A DNA stretch of 64,000 bases from Camelimonas lactis (lineage in GTDB: Bacteria > Pseudomonadota > Alphaproteobacteria > Rhizobiales > Beijerinckiaceae). Below, in pieces: positions 1-12,149 of the stretch. The DNA lies in NCBI RefSeq assembly GCF_004342915.1, contig NZ_SLWL01000005.1:62001-126000 (forward strand), given 5' to 3'. Within the stretch, counting starts at the first letter, position 1; each line of letters opens with the position of its first letter. The translations under genes and the position numbers were made by a program. Below the pieces are notes generated by a model that was given only the letters and a program-made list of their open reading frames with translations, was not told the DNA's origin and did not search any database.

Positions 1-1685
<1,685 letters not shown>

Positions 1686-1877
1686 GACGGCCGTTCGTGC
1701 ATGTGGACGGCCGCAGCTTGCGCACCGCCGTCCTGTGGCTTGTTTCGGCGCCGCTCGCGGGGAAACCCCCTGCCCGACGGATGTCAGGCGCTCGCGGCTC
1801 CGGCTCTTGAGCCGCGTCGCACCAAAGCGCGGCGCGGCCAATCCATGGTTCCGCCGGCCAGGGCCGGCGGCGGGGCG

Positions 1878-2186
1878 TCAGCCCTTCAGCGTGTTGACGT
1901 CCTCCACCGCGATGGAGCCGCGGTTACGGAAGAACACCACCAGGATGGCGAGGCCAATGGCGGTCTCGGCGGCGGCGACGGTGAGCACCATCAGGGCGAA
2001 CACCTGGCCCATCATGTCGCCGAGGAAGCTGGAGAAGGCCACGAAATTCAGGTTCACCGAGAGCAGGATCAGCTCGATCGACATCAGGATGACGATGACG
2101 TTCTTGCGGTTAAGAAAGATGCCGAAGACGCCGAGGGTGAACAGGATGGCGGCGACGGTGAGGTAATGGCCAAGTCCGATAATCAT
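1878..2186 (-). CDS. nuoK: NADH-quinone oxidoreductase subunit K
   Basis: Small three-helix subunit of the complex I membrane arm, related to MrpC. It has 102 residues, the normal length, starting [16 protein letters not shown]. The conserved acidic positions sit in the second and third helices ([16 protein letters not shown] and [13 protein letters not shown]), matching the buried Glu residues of the proton path. The ATG at 2186 is preceded by a purine-rich GAGGGAG. It lies 14 bp after nuoJ and is clearly in the same transcript. The frame stays open well upstream, but that extension reads through nuoJ sequence and is not coding. Confidence 0.97.
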   Translation of the reverse strand: MIIGLGHYLTVAAILFTLGVFGIFLNRKNVIVILMSIELILLSVNLNFVAFSSFLGDMMGQVFALMVLTVAAAETAIGLAILVVFFRNRGSIAVEDVNTLKG

Positions 2187-2200
2187 CTGGCTGATCTCCC

Positions 2201-2815
2201 TCAGAGGCCGCGACGGAAGGGGACCTTCCGCAGTTCGATGACGTCTTCCTTGTTGCGGGCGACCTGGCGGCTGATGTCCTGGCGGCGCACATTCGGCTTG
2301 TGGCGCAGGGTGAGCACGATGGCGCCGATCATGGCCACCAGCAGCACCAGGCCGGCTGCCTGGAAGTAGAAGACGAAGTCCGTATACAGCACCCGGGCCA
2401 GCGCTTCGGTGTTGGTGATCTGGGCGGCCGGCGGGATCGGCGCCGCGACGGTGCGCGGAACGCCCGCGGGGGCCAGCCAGGCGCCGATGATCATCACCAG
2501 CTCGGCCAGCAGCACCAGGCCGACAAGCGCGCCCACCGGCATGTACTGCAACGCGCCCTTCTTCAGCTCGGCGAAGTCCACGTCCAGCATCATGACGACG
2601 AACAGGAACAGCACCGCCACGGCGCCCACATAGACGATGATGAGCAGCAGCCCCAGGAACTCGGCGCCAAGCAGGATGAACAATCCCGTGACGTTGGCGA
2701 ACGTCAGGATCAGAAACAGCACCGAATGCACGGGATTGCGCGAGGCGATCACCATGAACGCCGAAGCGACGGCGACGGCCGAAAAGAGATAGAAGAAGAC
2801 TGCTGCGGCGATCAT
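2201..2815 (-). CDS. nuoJ: NADH-quinone oxidoreductase subunit J
   Basis: Membrane-arm subunit of complex I (ND6 homologue) of 204 residues. It begins [20 protein letters not shown] and carries the family signature [14 protein letters not shown] in the third helix, the segment that takes part in the pi-bulge change of the E-channel. Five hydrophobic helices are visible, followed by a basic cytoplasmic C-terminus. It follows nuoI after a 230 bp gap that holds a copy of the intergenic repeat, and nuoK follows after 14 bp. Assignment is firm from order and sequence. Confidence 0.97.
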   Translation of the reverse strand: MIAAAVFFYLFSAVAVASAFMVIASRNPVHSVLFLILTFANVTGLFILLGAEFLGLLLIIVYVGAVAVLFLFVVMMLDVDFAELKKGALQYMPVGALVGLVLLAELVMIIGAWLAPAGVPRTVAAPIPPAAQITNTEALARVLYTDFVFYFQAAGLVLLVAMIGAIVLTLRHKPNVRRQDISRQVARNKEDVIELRKVPFRRGL

Positions 2816-2887
2816 CCGTCTGCGTCCTTGACAGCCTGCCCGGCGGTCGGTTGCGGTTCAGGGTCCCGGAAGAACCCCCAACCCGTC

Positions 2888-2942
2888 CTGGAGCGTCTTC
2901 CTGACGCCAGGCGGCCCGCGCCCTGCCAGGAAAACACGTTAA
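2888..2942. repeat. Intergenic imperfect palindrome, copy in nuoI-nuoJ gap
   Basis: The arms GCGTCTTCCTG (from 2893) and CAGGAAAACAC (ending 2937) are imperfect inverted repeats. The overall plan, GAGCGTnTTC, loop, GAAAACnC, matches the other intergenic copies in this window. It is inside the nuo operon, so it is transcribed and could fold as a hairpin. Confidence 0.45.
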
Positions 2943-3045
2943 ATCCAATGCGTGAGCCAGAATTCCCGTTCAGCACGAACAGGACCCTGCTCCATGCGCC
3001 CCGCCCCGCGCGCTGGCGTCGGGCCGGGCGCGGAAACGGTCCGGC

Positions 3046-3534
3046 TTAACGGTATGGCGCGTCCATCGCGATGTTGCGCGCGATCTCCCGCTCCCACCGG
3101 TCGCCGTTATCGAGGAGCTTCTGCTTGTCGTAGAACAGCTCCTCGCGCGTCTCGACCGCGAACTCATAGTTCGGGCCCTCGACAATGGCGTCGACCGGGC
3201 AGGCCTCCTGGCACATGCCGCAATAGATGCACTTCACCATGTCGATGTCGTAACGGGTGGTGCGGCGCGTGCCGTCGTTGCGACGCGGCCCGGCCTCGAT
3301 GGTGATGGCCTGGGCCGGGCAGATGGCTTCGCACAGCTTGCAGGCGATGCACCGCTCCTCACCGTTCGGATAACGGCGCAGCGCGTGTTCGCCGCGAAAG
3401 CGCGGTGACAACTGGCCCTTCTCGAAGGGATAGTTGAGGGTCGCCTTGGGCCTGAAGAAATAGCGCATCGACAGCGCGAACGCCGATACGAACTCCTTCA
3501 GAAACAACGACGACACCGCCTGGCCGATCGCCAT
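3046..3534 (-). CDS. nuoI: NADH-quinone oxidoreductase subunit I
   Basis: Ferredoxin-like peripheral-arm subunit that carries electrons through clusters N6a and N6b to NuoB. It has 162 residues with two 4Fe-4S motifs: C62, C65, C68, C72 and C102, C105, C108, C112. The N-terminal amphipathic segment (to about residue 30) anchors it near NuoH. The start MAIGQAVSS at 3534 was chosen because GGAG lies about 7 nt upstream and because longer readings add non-family sequence. It follows the 85-residue membrane ORF by 139 bp. Confidence 0.97.
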   Translation of the reverse strand: MAIGQAVSSLFLKEFVSAFALSMRYFFRPKATLNYPFEKGQLSPRFRGEHALRRYPNGEERCIACKLCEAICPAQAITIEAGPRRNDGTRRTTRYDIDMVKCIYCGMCQEACPVDAIVEGPNYEFAVETREELFYDKQKLLDNGDRWEREIARNIAMDAPYR

Positions 3535-3625
3535 GATCTTAACTCCGTCAACGCTGCGCGCCTGCTGTCCGCCAGCCCGGCGCCCAGCCACGCCAGCGGC
3601 GCCCCGTGCTTCCGGGGAACCGCCT

Positions 3626-3672
3626 GGAGCGCTCTCCGACAGGACAGGGCGAAGCCCCGTCAGGAAAACGCA
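3626..3672. repeat. Intergenic imperfect palindrome, copy in the gap before nuoI
   Basis: GGAGCGCTCTCC at the left and CAGGAAAACGC at the right flank a GC-rich loop. This is the same plan as the other copies, but the arms are more degenerate. It is weak on its own and counted mainly because its right arm matches the 2888 copy. Confidence 0.35.
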
Positions 3673-3673
3673 C

Positions 3674-3931
3674 TCATTCGAACGCCCTGCTGACAGCCAC
3701 GCCAAGCGCGAAGCCGGCGAGCGGCAGGACCGCCAGGGAGGACCAGACCAGCCGGCGGATCGTCGCCAGGCGCTTCTGGAACTCCAGTTCATCGGGAGAC
3801 GGACCTTCCGCCTCCGTCTCCTGGTCAATCGCCCGGCGGATCAGCGCCTGGGCGACCAGAATTTGCACGACCGCCATCATCAGGCCGATGGCGGCGCCGG
3901 CGATGGCCGCCGGCGTCAGCAGCTGCATCAT
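3674..3931 (-). CDS. Small two-helix membrane protein inside the nuo operon, function unknown
   Basis: An 85-residue ORF between nuoH and nuoI. Its ATG overlaps the nuoH stop in an ATGA (3928-3931), which strongly suggests translational coupling. Two hydrophobic helices (about residues 5-28 and 61-80) are joined by a charged linker containing [21 protein letters not shown] do not recognise the family, and it is not one of the 14 core Nuo subunits. Position and coupling suggest a role in assembly or stability of the NuoH region, or a lineage-specific supernumerary subunit. That is inference from context only. Confidence 0.75.
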   Translation of the reverse strand: MMQLLTPAAIAGAAIGLMMAVVQILVAQALIRRAIDQETEAEGPSPDELEFQKRLATIRRLVWSSLAVLPLAGFALGVAVSRAFE

Positions 3932-4983
3932 GCGCCCGGGGCAAACCCGGTGAAGTGCAGGAAGAACGCGACCAGCACCACCATGGCCAGCGAGATGGGC
4001 AGGAACACCTTCCAGCCCAGACGCATCAGCTGGTCATAGCGGTAACGCGGAACCATCGCCTTCGCCATCGCGATCAGGAAGAAGAAGAACGACAGCTTGA
4101 GGATGAACCAGACGACGCCCGGAACCCACGTGAACGGCGGCAGGTCAACCGGCGCGGACCAGCCGCCCATGAACAGGATGGCGCCCATGGCGCACATGGT
4201 CAGGATGGCGATGTACTCGCCCAGCATGAACAGCAGGTACGGCGTGGACGAATATTCCACCATGAAGCCGGCGACCAGCTCCGACTCGGCCTCGGCCAGG
4301 TCAAAGGGCGGGCGGTTGGTTTCCGCAAGCGTCGAGATCAGGAAGACCACGAACATCGGGAACAGCGGAATGATGTACCAGTTCAGGAAGGTGAGCTGCG
4401 GTACGCCCAGCAGCGAAGCCAGACCGCGCGCCTGCTGCGCCTCGACAATCCCCGACAGGTTCAGCGTGCCGGCGCACAGCAGCACCGTGACGATGACGAA
4501 GCCGATGGAAACTTCGTAGCTGACCATCTGCGCCGTGGCGCGCAGCGCCGACAGGAACGGATATTTCGAATTGGAGGCCCAGCCAGCCATGATGGTGCCG
4601 TAGACCATCAGCGACGAGATCGCCAGGATGAACAGGACGCCGACGTTGATGTCCGCCACCACCCAGCCGGCGTTGACCGGCACCACGGCCCAGGCGGAAA
4701 GCGCCAGCACGCCGGTGATCAGCGGCGCCAGCAGGAACAGGCCCTTGTTCGAGCCCGCCGGAATCACCGGCTCCTTCAGCACGAACTTCAACAGGTCGGC
4801 GAATGACTGCAGCAGACCGAAGGCGCCCACCACGTTGGGGCCGCGCCGCAGCTGCACCGCAGCCCAGATCTTGCGGTCAGCGAGCAGGTAATAGGCCGTG
4901 AACAGCAGCAGCGCCACCAGCAGCACAACGCTCTGCAAGGCGATGAGCAGGACGTGCAGGAGACCATCCCAGAAAGACATCAC
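3928..4983 (-). CDS. nuoH: NADH-quinone oxidoreductase subunit H
   Basis: ND1 homologue of 351 residues that links the peripheral and membrane arms and forms much of the quinone chamber. Family landmarks are [20 protein letters not shown] near residue 40, [20 protein letters not shown] in the acidic quinone-site loop, and [17 protein letters not shown]. The C-terminal helix region ends FAPGA. It starts [13 protein letters not shown] 8 bp after nuoG and overlaps the downstream small ORF by 4 bp. Length and motifs are typical. Confidence 0.98.
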   Translation of the reverse strand: MMSFWDGLLHVLLIALQSVVLLVALLLFTAYYLLADRKIWAAVQLRRGPNVVGAFGLLQSFADLLKFVLKEPVIPAGSNKGLFLLAPLITGVLALSAWAVVPVNAGWVVADINVGVLFILAISSLMVYGTIMAGWASNSKYPFLSALRATAQMVSYEVSIGFVIVTVLLCAGTLNLSGIVEAQQARGLASLLGVPQLTFLNWYIIPLFPMFVVFLISTLAETNRPPFDLAEAESELVAGFMVEYSSTPYLLFMLGEYIAILTMCAMGAILFMGGWSAPVDLPPFTWVPGVVWFILKLSFFFFLIAMAKAMVPRYRYDQLMRLGWKVFLPISLAMVVLVAFFLHFTGFAPGA

Positions 4984-4991
4984 GGCTCCCC

Positions 4992-7070
4992 TTACTCAGC
5001 AGCCTGGGCGACGGCGCCGCGCGCCAGCGCTGAACATTCAGCCATGACGGCCGAAGCGCGGGCGATCGGATTGGTCAGATAGAAATCAACGACGGGGCTG
5101 GCGAACGGCGCCGGCTCCATCTGGGCGATGGCCGCGGCGATGGCCGGCAGCTCCAGCGCGCCAGCGGCGATCTGGTTGCGATCCGCCATATGCGGAACCT
5201 CAGCAACAAGCGCCTCGCGCAGCGCGCCAAGATTGTCATAGCCAAGGCGGTGACCCAGAACGTCCGACAAGGCGCGGATGATCGCCCAGTCCTCGCGGGC
5301 GTCGCCCGGCGGGAACGAGGCGCGGTCCGCCACCTGCACCCTGCCCTCGGTGTTGAGGTAGATGCCTGACTTCTCCGGATAGGCCGCGCCCGGCAGAATG
5401 ACGTCGGCGCGGTGCGCGCCATTGTCGCCATGGCTGCCCTGGTAGATGACAAAGGCGCCAGGGGCGATGCTGATCTCGTCGGCGCCGAGCAGATAAACCA
5501 CATCGAGCGCGCCGGCCGCCGCCATCTGCTGCGCAGACAGCCCACCCTCGCCCGGGACGAAGCCCACGTCGAGCGCGCCAACGCGCGCCGCCGCCGTGTG
5601 CAGGACGCTGAGCCCGTTCCAGTCATCGCCCACCGCGCCAACGTCCACAGCCAGCCGCGTGGCGGCGGCCAGCACGGCCGCGCCATCAGCGCGCGCCAGG
5701 GCCCCCTGACCGATGATGATGAGCGGCCGCTGCGCCTGACGAAGCACCTCGACGAAGCCGTGCGCGCCATTGGCCAGATCGACCAGCGTCTGGGCGCCGG
5801 CGCCGAGTTGTTCGGCGCGGTAGGTCAGGTCCATCGCCTCGCCCACATAGGCGACCGGCAGATTGCCCGCCAGCCAGCGCTTGCGGATACGGGCGTTGAG
5901 CACCGGCGCTTCGCGGCGCGGGTTGGAGCCGATCAGCAGGACGGCGTCCGCGTCCTCGATGCCGGCGATCGTGGCGTTGAACAGATAGCTGCCGCGACCG
6001 AAAGCCGGATTGAGCTGCGCCCCGTCCTGACGGCAGTCAAGGTTTGGCGAGCCCAGCGCCTGCATCAGCTGCCGCAGGGCGAAGATCTCTTCGACCGCGT
6101 TCAGGTCGCCGGCGATGGCGCCGATGCGCGACGGTTCCGTCGCCTTCACCTTCGCCGCGATCAACGCGAACGCCTCGCTCCACGAAGCCGCACGCAGGCG
6201 CCCGTTCTCGCGGATGTAAGGCCGGTCAAGGCGCTGGGTCTTCAGGCCGTCCCAGATGAAGCGGGTCTTGTCGGAAATCCACTCCTCGTTCACGTCCTCA
6301 TTGACGACCGGCAGGATGCGCATGACCTCACGACCGCGCGTATCAATGCGAATGGCCGAGCCGACCGCGTCCATCACGTCGACGGACTCGGTCTTGATCA
6401 ACTCCCACGGCCTGGCCTTGAAGGCGTAGGGCTTCGACGTCAGGGCGCCGACCGGGCACAGGTCGATGACATTGCCCTGAAGCTCCGAACCCATGGCGTG
6501 TTCGAGGTAGGTGGTGATCTCCATGTCCTCGCCGCGACCAATCGCGCCCAGATCGCCGACGCCCGCCACCTCATTGGTAAAGCGCACGCAGCGGGTGCAA
6601 TGGATGCAGCGGTTCATGGAGGTGCGAACCAGCGGGCCGATGTACTTGTCTTCGACCGCCCGCTTGTTCTCGTGGAAACGGCTGGAATCCACGCCATAAG
6701 CCATGGCCTGGTCCTGCAGGTCGCACTCGCCGCCCTGGTCGCAGATCGGGCAGTCCAGCGGATGGTTGACCAGCAGGAATTCCATCACGCCCTCGCGGGC
6801 CTTCTTGACCATCGGCGATTTGGTGAAAACCACCGGCGGCTCGCCATTCGGTCCCGGGCGCAGATCGCGCACGCCCATGGCGCAGGAGGCCACCGGCTTT
6901 GGCGGACCGCCCTGCACCTCAACGAGGCACATGCGGCAGTTGCCGGCGATGGACAGCCGCTCGTGATAGCAGAAGCGCGGAATCTCGGCGCCAGCGGCCT
7001 CACAGGCCTGGAGTATGGTGTACTCCGGCGGGACCTCGATCTCTTTTCCGTCGACAATCAGCTTCGGCAT
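4992..7070 (-). CDS. nuoG: NADH-quinone oxidoreductase subunit G
   Basis: Large Fe-S subunit of the complex I peripheral arm, 692 residues. Visible ligands are N1b at C34, C45, C48, C63; N5 at H103, C107, C110, C116 ([14 protein letters not shown]); and N4 at C155, C158, C161 with C205. The rest is a degenerate molybdopterin-oxidoreductase domain, as in most alphaproteobacteria and mitochondria. I see no extra CxxCxxxC set for cluster N7 after residue 210. It starts [14 protein letters not shown] after an AAGGAAG SD. It follows nuoF by 162 bp, a gap holding an intergenic repeat. Confidence 0.98.
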   Translation of the reverse strand: MPKLIVDGKEIEVPPEYTILQACEAAGAEIPRFCYHERLSIAGNCRMCLVEVQGGPPKPVASCAMGVRDLRPGPNGEPPVVFTKSPMVKKAREGVMEFLLVNHPLDCPICDQGGECDLQDQAMAYGVDSSRFHENKRAVEDKYIGPLVRTSMNRCIHCTRCVRFTNEVAGVGDLGAIGRGEDMEITTYLEHAMGSELQGNVIDLCPVGALTSKPYAFKARPWELIKTESVDVMDAVGSAIRIDTRGREVMRILPVVNEDVNEEWISDKTRFIWDGLKTQRLDRPYIRENGRLRAASWSEAFALIAAKVKATEPSRIGAIAGDLNAVEEIFALRQLMQALGSPNLDCRQDGAQLNPAFGRGSYLFNATIAGIEDADAVLLIGSNPRREAPVLNARIRKRWLAGNLPVAYVGEAMDLTYRAEQLGAGAQTLVDLANGAHGFVEVLRQAQRPLIIIGQGALARADGAAVLAAATRLAVDVGAVGDDWNGLSVLHTAAARVGALDVGFVPGEGGLSAQQMAAAGALDVVYLLGADEISIAPGAFVIYQGSHGDNGAHRADVILPGAAYPEKSGIYLNTEGRVQVADRASFPPGDAREDWAIIRALSDVLGHRLGYDNLGALREALVAEVPHMADRNQIAAGALELPAIAAAIAQMEPAPFASPVVDFYLTNPIARASAVMAECSALARGAVAQAAE

Positions 7071-7133
7071 GGCTTCCTTCCGTCTCAGGCGACGTTGGGC
7101 CGTGGGAGCGCCCCGGCTCGCCGGAATGCGCCC

Positions 7134-7187
7134 TGTCTTTTTGTTTCCGCGTTTTCCCGCAGCAGAACCCGCCGCGGGAAAACGCCT
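7134..7187 (-). repeat. Intergenic palindromic repeat in the nuoF-nuoG gap
   Basis: GCGTTTTCCCGC (7149-7160) and GCGGGAAAACGC (7174-7185) are perfect 12 bp inverted arms around a 13 nt loop. They are flanked on one side by CTTTTTGTTTCC. In reverse orientation this gives the same plan as the 19636 copy: palindrome followed by a CAAAA-rich tract. It lies within the transcribed nuo operon and would make a stable RNA hairpin without a useful T-tract for nuo. Confidence 0.7.
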
Positions 7188-7232
7188 GGATGATTGCGCC
7201 AGCCAGCGGCCAGCGCGAAAATGTTCAGCCGC

Positions 7233-8534
7233 TCACTCGGCCGCCACCGGAACCGGATCGATATGCGGGTTCGCCGCATACTGGTCGATGCGCTTCTCAA
7301 TTTCCGGACGGAAATGGCGGATGAGCCCCTGGATCGGCCAGGCCGCCGCGTCGCCAAGCGCGCAGATGGTGTGGCCTTCAATCTGCTTGGTCACGTCCAG
7401 CAGCATGTCGATCTCGCGCTTCTGGGCGCGGCCTTCGGCCATGCGGCTGATGACGCGCCACATCCAGCCGGTGCCTTCACGGCACGGCGTGCACTGGCCG
7501 CAACTCTCGTGCTTGAAGAAGTACGACAGGCGGGCAATGGCGCGGATCACATCGGTGGACTTGTCCATCACCAGCACGCCGGCGGTGCCGAAGCTGGAGG
7601 TGGCGGCGCGGCAGCCGTCAAAGTCCATGATCAGGTCGTCGCACAGATGCGCCGGAATGATCGGGCACGAGGCGCCGCCGGGAATAATGCCCAGCAGGTT
7701 GTCCCAGCCGCCACGCACGCCGCCGCCGTGGCGCTCGATCAGCTCACGGAACGGAATGCCCATCGACTCTTCCACCACGCAGGGCGTGCCGACGTGGCCA
7801 GAGATGCCGAACAGTTTGGTGCCGACATTGTTGGGGCGGCCAATGCCGTTGAACCAGTCCGCGCCGCGACGCAGGATCGTGCCGGCCACCGCGATCGACT
7901 CCACGTTGTTCACCGTGGTCGGGCAGCCATAAAGCCCCATGTTGGCCGGGAATGGCGGCTTCAGCCGCGGCATGCCCTTCTTGCCTTCAAGGCTCTCCAG
8001 CAGCGCGGTTTCCTCGCCGCAGATGTAAGCGCCTGCCCCGTGATGCACATACAAATCAAACGGATAGCCGTGAATGTTATCCTGGCCGATGAGCCGCGCC
8101 GCGTAAGCCTCGTCAACGGCGCGTTGCAGCGCCTCACGCTCGGCGATGAACTCGCCGCGAATGTAGATGTAGGCCGCGTGCGCCCCCATGGCGAAGGACG
8201 CGATCATCGCGCCTTCGATCAGCAGATGCGGATCGTGCCGCAGTATCTCGCGGTCCTTGCAGGTGCCAGGCTCGGACTCGTCGCCGTTGATCACCAGATA
8301 ATGCGGACGGTCGCCCGTCTGCTTCGGCATGAACGACCATTTCAGACCGGTGGGAAAGCCCGCGCCGCCGCGACCGCGCAGGTTGGACTTTTTCATCTCG
8401 TCGATGATCCAGTCGCGCCCCATTTCCAGCAGGAACTTGGTGCCGTCCCACGCGCCGCGACGCTGGGCGGCCTGAAGGCTCGCCGGCTGCAGGCCGTAGA
8501 CGTTGGTGAAGATCCGATCCTTGTCCGACAGCAT
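7233..8534 (-). CDS. nuoF: NADH-quinone oxidoreductase subunit F
   Basis: NADH-oxidising, FMN-binding subunit, 433 residues from [14 protein letters not shown]. The glycine-rich FMN/NADH site is [11 protein letters not shown] (residues 53-63). The acidic NADH pocket NGDESEPGT is near residues 83-91. Cluster N3 ligands are C345, C348, C351 and C391. The start at 8534 is preferred because longer readings add a non-family leader that overlaps nuoE; the nuoE stop is 4 bp upstream. It forms the diaphorase module with NuoE and NuoG. Confidence 0.98.
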   Translation of the reverse strand: MLSDKDRIFTNVYGLQPASLQAAQRRGAWDGTKFLLEMGRDWIIDEMKKSNLRGRGGAGFPTGLKWSFMPKQTGDRPHYLVINGDESEPGTCKDREILRHDPHLLIEGAMIASFAMGAHAAYIYIRGEFIAEREALQRAVDEAYAARLIGQDNIHGYPFDLYVHHGAGAYICGEETALLESLEGKKGMPRLKPPFPANMGLYGCPTTVNNVESIAVAGTILRRGADWFNGIGRPNNVGTKLFGISGHVGTPCVVEESMGIPFRELIERHGGGVRGGWDNLLGIIPGGASCPIIPAHLCDDLIMDFDGCRAATSSFGTAGVLVMDKSTDVIRAIARLSYFFKHESCGQCTPCREGTGWMWRVISRMAEGRAQKREIDMLLDVTKQIEGHTICALGDAAAWPIQGLIRHFRPEIEKRIDQYAANPHIDPVPVAAE

Positions 8535-8538
8535 GGCC

Positions 8539-9201
8539 TCAGTCCTTCTGCGCGAACCTGGCGCGCCAGGCGCCGACAACCGAGCCGTCGTACAGCGACG
8601 GGTCGGTCAGGGAGGTCAGCTTGCCCCCGGCCGGCTCCGCCGCATGGCGGCCCTGCTGCGGGCCCGGCTTCACCGGGCGCCCCGCCGCCAGATCCTTCAG
8701 CAGATTGATGAGGATCTCGGGCGTCAGATCCTCATAATAATCGTCGTTGATCTGCACCATCGGCGCATTGCAGCAGGCGCCGAGGCACTCGACCTCAAGC
8801 CAGGAAAAATTGCCGTCGGCGGAAACCGTGCGCTCCGGCCCGACAAATCCGCGCAGGGCCTCGCGCAGGTCGTGGGCCCCGCACACCATGCAGTGCGTCG
8901 TGCCGCAAAGCTGGACGAAAAAGCGACCAACCGGCTCCAGCGCGAACATGGTGTAGAAGGTGGCGATCTCCAACACGCGAATATAGTTCATGCCGAGAAT
9001 GCCGGCGACGTGCTCGATGGCCCGCTGCGGCAACCAGCCGCCGGCCTGCGCCTGCGCCCGCCACAACAGCGGGATCACGGCGGAGGCCTGACGACCCTCA
9101 GGGTACTTGGCGATCTGTTGGCTCGCCCACGCGGCGTTTTCCGGCGTGAAGACGAATTCTGCCGGCTGTACTTCGGGCGGGGCCAGACGACGTACGCTCA
9201 T
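8539..9201 (-). CDS. nuoE: NADH-quinone oxidoreductase subunit E
   Basis: Thioredoxin-like 2Fe-2S subunit carrying cluster N1a, next to the FMN in NuoF. Ligands are C99 and C104 (CGTTHC) and C139 and C143 (CLGAC). The N-terminal helical part runs to about residue 90. At 220 residues it is longer than enterobacterial NuoE because of a C-terminal tail after residue 175 ([19 protein letters not shown]), common in alphaproteobacteria. It lies 56 bp downstream of nuoD and 4 bp before nuoF. Confidence 0.97.
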   Translation of the reverse strand: MSVRRLAPPEVQPAEFVFTPENAAWASQQIAKYPEGRQASAVIPLLWRAQAQAGGWLPQRAIEHVAGILGMNYIRVLEIATFYTMFALEPVGRFFVQLCGTTHCMVCGAHDLREALRGFVGPERTVSADGNFSWLEVECLGACCNAPMVQINDDYYEDLTPEILINLLKDLAAGRPVKPGPQQGRHAAEPAGGKLTSLTDPSLYDGSVVGAWRARFAQKD

Positions 9202-9257
9202 GACTTACGCAAATCCCTTGCTGACGCCAGCAACCTGGCTTTCAGGACGCGGGCCGG

Positions 9258-10448
9258 TCACCGGTCCACCTCGCCAAACACGATGTCGATCGAACCGAGG
9301 ATCGCCGAGACGTCCGCCAGCATATAGCCGCGCGACAGGTGATCCATGGCCGCCAGATGGGCGAAGCCCGGGGCCCTGATCTTGCAGCGGTAGGGCATGT
9401 TGCCGCCGTCCGCCACCAGATAGACGCCGAACTCACCCTTCGGAGCCTCGACCGCCGCGTACACCTCGCCCGCCGGGACGTGATAGCCCTCGGTGTACAG
9501 CTTGAAATGGTGGATCAGCGCTTCCATCGACCGCTTCATGTCGCCGCGCTTCGGCGGCGTCACCTTGTGGTCCTGGGTCAGCACCGGCCCCTGCCCGTCT
9601 GGCGCGCGCAGCTTGTCGACGCACTGGCGCATGATGCGGACGGACTGAACCATCTCCTCCATGCGCACACAGTAGCGGTCGAAGCAGTCGCCGTGCTTGC
9701 CGACGGGAATGTCGAAATCCATTTCCTCGTAGCACTCATAGGGCTGCGCCTTGCGCAGATCCCACGCGGCGCCGGCGGCGCGCACCAGCACGCCGGAGAA
9801 GCCGTGCGCCCAGCACTCATCCAGTGTGGTCGGCGAAATGTCGACGGTGCGCTGCTTGAAAATACGGTTGCCGGTGACCAGACGGTTGAGATCGTCAATG
9901 GTCTTCAGGAACGGATCGCAGAACGCCTCGATATCGTCGATCAGATCCGGCGGCAGATCCTGGTGCACGCCGCCCACGCGGAAGTAGTTAGCGTGCATGC
10001 GCGCGCCGCAGGCCCGCTCATAGAAGATCATCAGCTTCTCGCGCTCTTCAAAGCCCCACAGCGGCGGGGTGAGCGCGCCAACGTCCATGGCGAACGTGGT
10101 GACGTTGAGCAGATGCGACAGGATGCGGCCGATTTCCGAATAGAGCACCCGGATCAGCTGACCGCGCCGCGGAACCTCGATGCCCAGCAGCTTTTCCACC
10201 GCGAGGGCGAAGGCATGCTCCTGGTTCATCGGCGCCACGTAGTCGAGGCGGTCGAAATAGGGCGTGGCCTGAGCGTAGGTCTTGTATTCAATCAGCTTTT
10301 CGGTGCCGCGGTGCAGCAGGCCGATATGCGGATCAACGCGCTCGACCACCTCGCCGTCAAGCTCCAGCACCATACGCAGCACGCCGTGGGCGGCCGGATG
10401 CTGGGGACCAAAGTTGATCGAAAAATTGCGGAGCTGGTGTTCGCTCAT
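9258..10448 (-). CDS. nuoD: NADH-quinone oxidoreductase subunit D
   Basis: The 49-kDa subunit that forms the quinone-reduction site with NuoB. It has 396 residues and is unfused to NuoC, as usual in alphaproteobacteria. Family landmarks are [20 protein letters not shown] at the N-terminus, containing the quinone-contacting His, and [18 protein letters not shown]. It ends [12 protein letters not shown]. The start codon overlaps the nuoC stop in an ATGA, so translation is coupled. The hydrogenase-type Ni-Fe cysteines are absent, as expected for this subunit. Confidence 0.98.
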   Translation of the reverse strand: MSEHQLRNFSINFGPQHPAAHGVLRMVLELDGEVVERVDPHIGLLHRGTEKLIEYKTYAQATPYFDRLDYVAPMNQEHAFALAVEKLLGIEVPRRGQLIRVLYSEIGRILSHLLNVTTFAMDVGALTPPLWGFEEREKLMIFYERACGARMHANYFRVGGVHQDLPPDLIDDIEAFCDPFLKTIDDLNRLVTGNRIFKQRTVDISPTTLDECWAHGFSGVLVRAAGAAWDLRKAQPYECYEEMDFDIPVGKHGDCFDRYCVRMEEMVQSVRIMRQCVDKLRAPDGQGPVLTQDHKVTPPKRGDMKRSMEALIHHFKLYTEGYHVPAGEVYAAVEAPKGEFGVYLVADGGNMPYRCKIRAPGFAHLAAMDHLSRGYMLADVSAILGSIDIVFGEVDR

Positions 10449-11110
10449 GGCGCTTTCCCCGAACCCTTCTGCTCCGAAGCCTTCTCGTCACCCGGCAGCA
10501 CGTAGTCCACGCCTTCCCACGGCGACAGGAAGTCGAAGCGGCGAAATTCCTGACGCAGGGCCACCGGCTCGTAGACAACGCGCTTCTGCGCGTCGTCATA
10601 ACGCACCTCGACAAAGCCGGTGAGCGGAAAATCCTTGCGCAGCGGATGCCCCTCGAAGCCATAATCTGTCAGCAGGCGCCGCAGATCAGGGTGGCCGGAG
10701 AAGATCACGCCATACATGTCCCACGTCTCCCGCTCATACCAGTTGGCGGCGGGAAATACCTCGACCAGTGACGGCACCGGCGTCTGTCCGTCGGTCTGCA
10801 CTTTCAGGCGAATGCGGGCGTTCAGGGTTGGCGACAGCAGGTGATAGACCACGTCAAAGCGCTTCTCACGCTCCGGATAGTCGGCGCCACATATGTCAAT
10901 CAGGCAAACGAAGCGCAGATCAGCCGTATCGCGCAACTTCAGCGCCACGTCGGCGATACGCCCGGCGTCCACATCAAGCGTCAGCTCGCCGAACGCGGTT
11001 CGGGCCGACACGCCGTCAGCGCCCACAGCCTGAAGTACCCGCGCGCCAAGGGCGTCGGGATCAGCGCCCGCCTGGCCCTCGACTGTCTGATTGAGGCTTG
11101 CCTCTGACAT
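10445..11110 (-). CDS. nuoC: NADH-quinone oxidoreductase subunit C
   Basis: The 30-kDa peripheral-arm subunit. Its signature is [20 protein letters not shown] followed by [20 protein letters not shown]. The C-terminal tail is short and charged. Candidate starts are a GTG at 11125 and ATGs at 11113 and 11110. The last (MSEASLNQ) is preferred because GGA lies at a normal distance upstream and the family usually begins there. It overlaps nuoD by 4 bp. About 100 bp separates it from nuoB. Confidence 0.96.
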   Translation of the reverse strand: MSEASLNQTVEGQAGADPDALGARVLQAVGADGVSARTAFGELTLDVDAGRIADVALKLRDTADLRFVCLIDICGADYPEREKRFDVVYHLLSPTLNARIRLKVQTDGQTPVPSLVEVFPAANWYERETWDMYGVIFSGHPDLRRLLTDYGFEGHPLRKDFPLTGFVEVRYDDAQKRVVYEPVALRQEFRRFDFLSPWEGVDYVLPGDEKASEQKGSGKAP

Positions 11111-11211
11111 CATCCGTCCAATCACACCTGCAACCGGTTACAGCTGAAAGCTGGAGCCGCTTCCGGCTGCGTTGCCAGACCGGGGACATGGCCGCCGGCC
11201 AGGATCGTAAT

Positions 11212-11793
11212 TCAGCGCTCGATCGTGCCCGTGCGGCGAATCTTCTTCTGCAACAGCAGAATGCCGTACAGAAGCGCCTCGGCCGTTGGCGGGCAGCCCG
11301 GCACATAGATGTCAACCGGCACCACCCGGTCGCAACCACGCACCACGGAATAGGAATAATGGTAGTAGCCGCCGCCGTTGGCGCACGACCCCATGGAAAT
11401 GACGTAACGCGGCTCCGGCATCTGGTCGTAGACCTTGCGCAGCGCCGGGGCCATCTTGTTGCACAGGGTGCCGGCCACGATCATCACGTCCGACTGGCGT
11501 GGGCTGGCGCGGGGCGCGAAGCCGAAGCGCTCCACGTCATAACGCGGCATCGACGCCTGCATCATCTCCACGGCGCAACAGGCCAGACCGAAAGTCATCC
11601 ACATCAGCGAGCCGGTGCGGGCCCACTGGATCAGCTCGTCGGTCGAGGTGACGAGGAAGCCCTTGTCGGCCAGCTCATCGTTGAGACCGCTAAAAAATGG
11701 ATCATTGGAGCCGACAGGTTTTCCGGTCGCCGGATCAATGATTCCACGCGGAGCCGGCGCGATCGCCGGGGTGGAGTCGCCAATCAATCCCAT
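11212..11793 (-). CDS. nuoB: NADH-quinone oxidoreductase subunit B
   Basis: PSST subunit carrying the terminal cluster N2, which reduces quinone. Ligands C72, C73, C137 and C167 are all present in the usual contexts ([29 protein letters not shown]). The start MGLIGDSTP at 11793 was chosen because GGGAG lies 7 nt upstream; it gives 193 residues and a 10 bp overlap with the nuoA stop. An ATG 21 bp further up gives a poorer fit. The N-terminal 35 residues are a variable leader. Confidence 0.97.
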   Translation of the reverse strand: MGLIGDSTPAIAPAPRGIIDPATGKPVGSNDPFFSGLNDELADKGFLVTSTDELIQWARTGSLMWMTFGLACCAVEMMQASMPRYDVERFGFAPRASPRQSDVMIVAGTLCNKMAPALRKVYDQMPEPRYVISMGSCANGGGYYHYSYSVVRGCDRVVPVDIYVPGCPPTAEALLYGILLLQKKIRRTGTIER

Positions 11794-12149
11794 TCGAGGG
11801 CTCCCTTGCGCCATTCATAGGCGAAACCGACCGTCAACACCCCGAGGAACGTCATCATCGACCAGAAGCCAAACGTACCCACTTCCCTGAAGCCAATGGC
11901 CCAGGGGAACAGGTAGGCGACCTCAAGGTCAAAGATGATGAAGAGAATGGCGACGAGATAGAAGCGGATGTCGAACTTCATGCGGGCGTCGTCAAACGCG
12001 TTGAAGCCACACTCATACGCCGACAGCTTTTCCGGGTCGGGGTTCTGGAACGCCACCAGGAACGGCGCAACCAGAAGCGCAAGTCCGATGACCAGTGAGA
12101 CGCCTATGAACACCACAAGGGGAAGATAGTCGTTCAGCAAGCTGTGCAT
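11784..12149 (-). CDS. nuoA: NADH-quinone oxidoreductase subunit A
   Basis: First gene of the nuo operon, a 121-residue three-helix subunit (ND3 homologue) at the peripheral-membrane arm junction. The conserved loop [16 protein letters not shown] (about residues 41-56) contains the Cys that reports the active/deactive transition in mitochondria. It is followed by [21 protein letters not shown]. It starts [16 protein letters not shown]. The upstream reading frame is open but carries no family similarity. Transcription must start in the region above 12150. Confidence 0.97.
   Translation of the reverse strand: MHSLLNDYLPLVVFIGVSLVIGLALLVAPFLVAFQNPDPEKLSAYECGFNAFDDARMKFDIRFYLVAILFIIFDLEVAYLFPWAIGFREVGTFGFWSMMTFLGVLTVGFAYEWRKGALEWD

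Noticed and set aside
7149-7185. CRISPR-like palindromic repeat
   Set aside because: The arms are isolated single copies scattered between genes, with no regular spacers.
5412-7193. 593-codon open frame on the plus strand opposite nuoG
   Set aside because: Antisense shadow of a certain nuoG gene in high-GC DNA. Composition is biased (His, Gln, Arg, Ala), with no family features.
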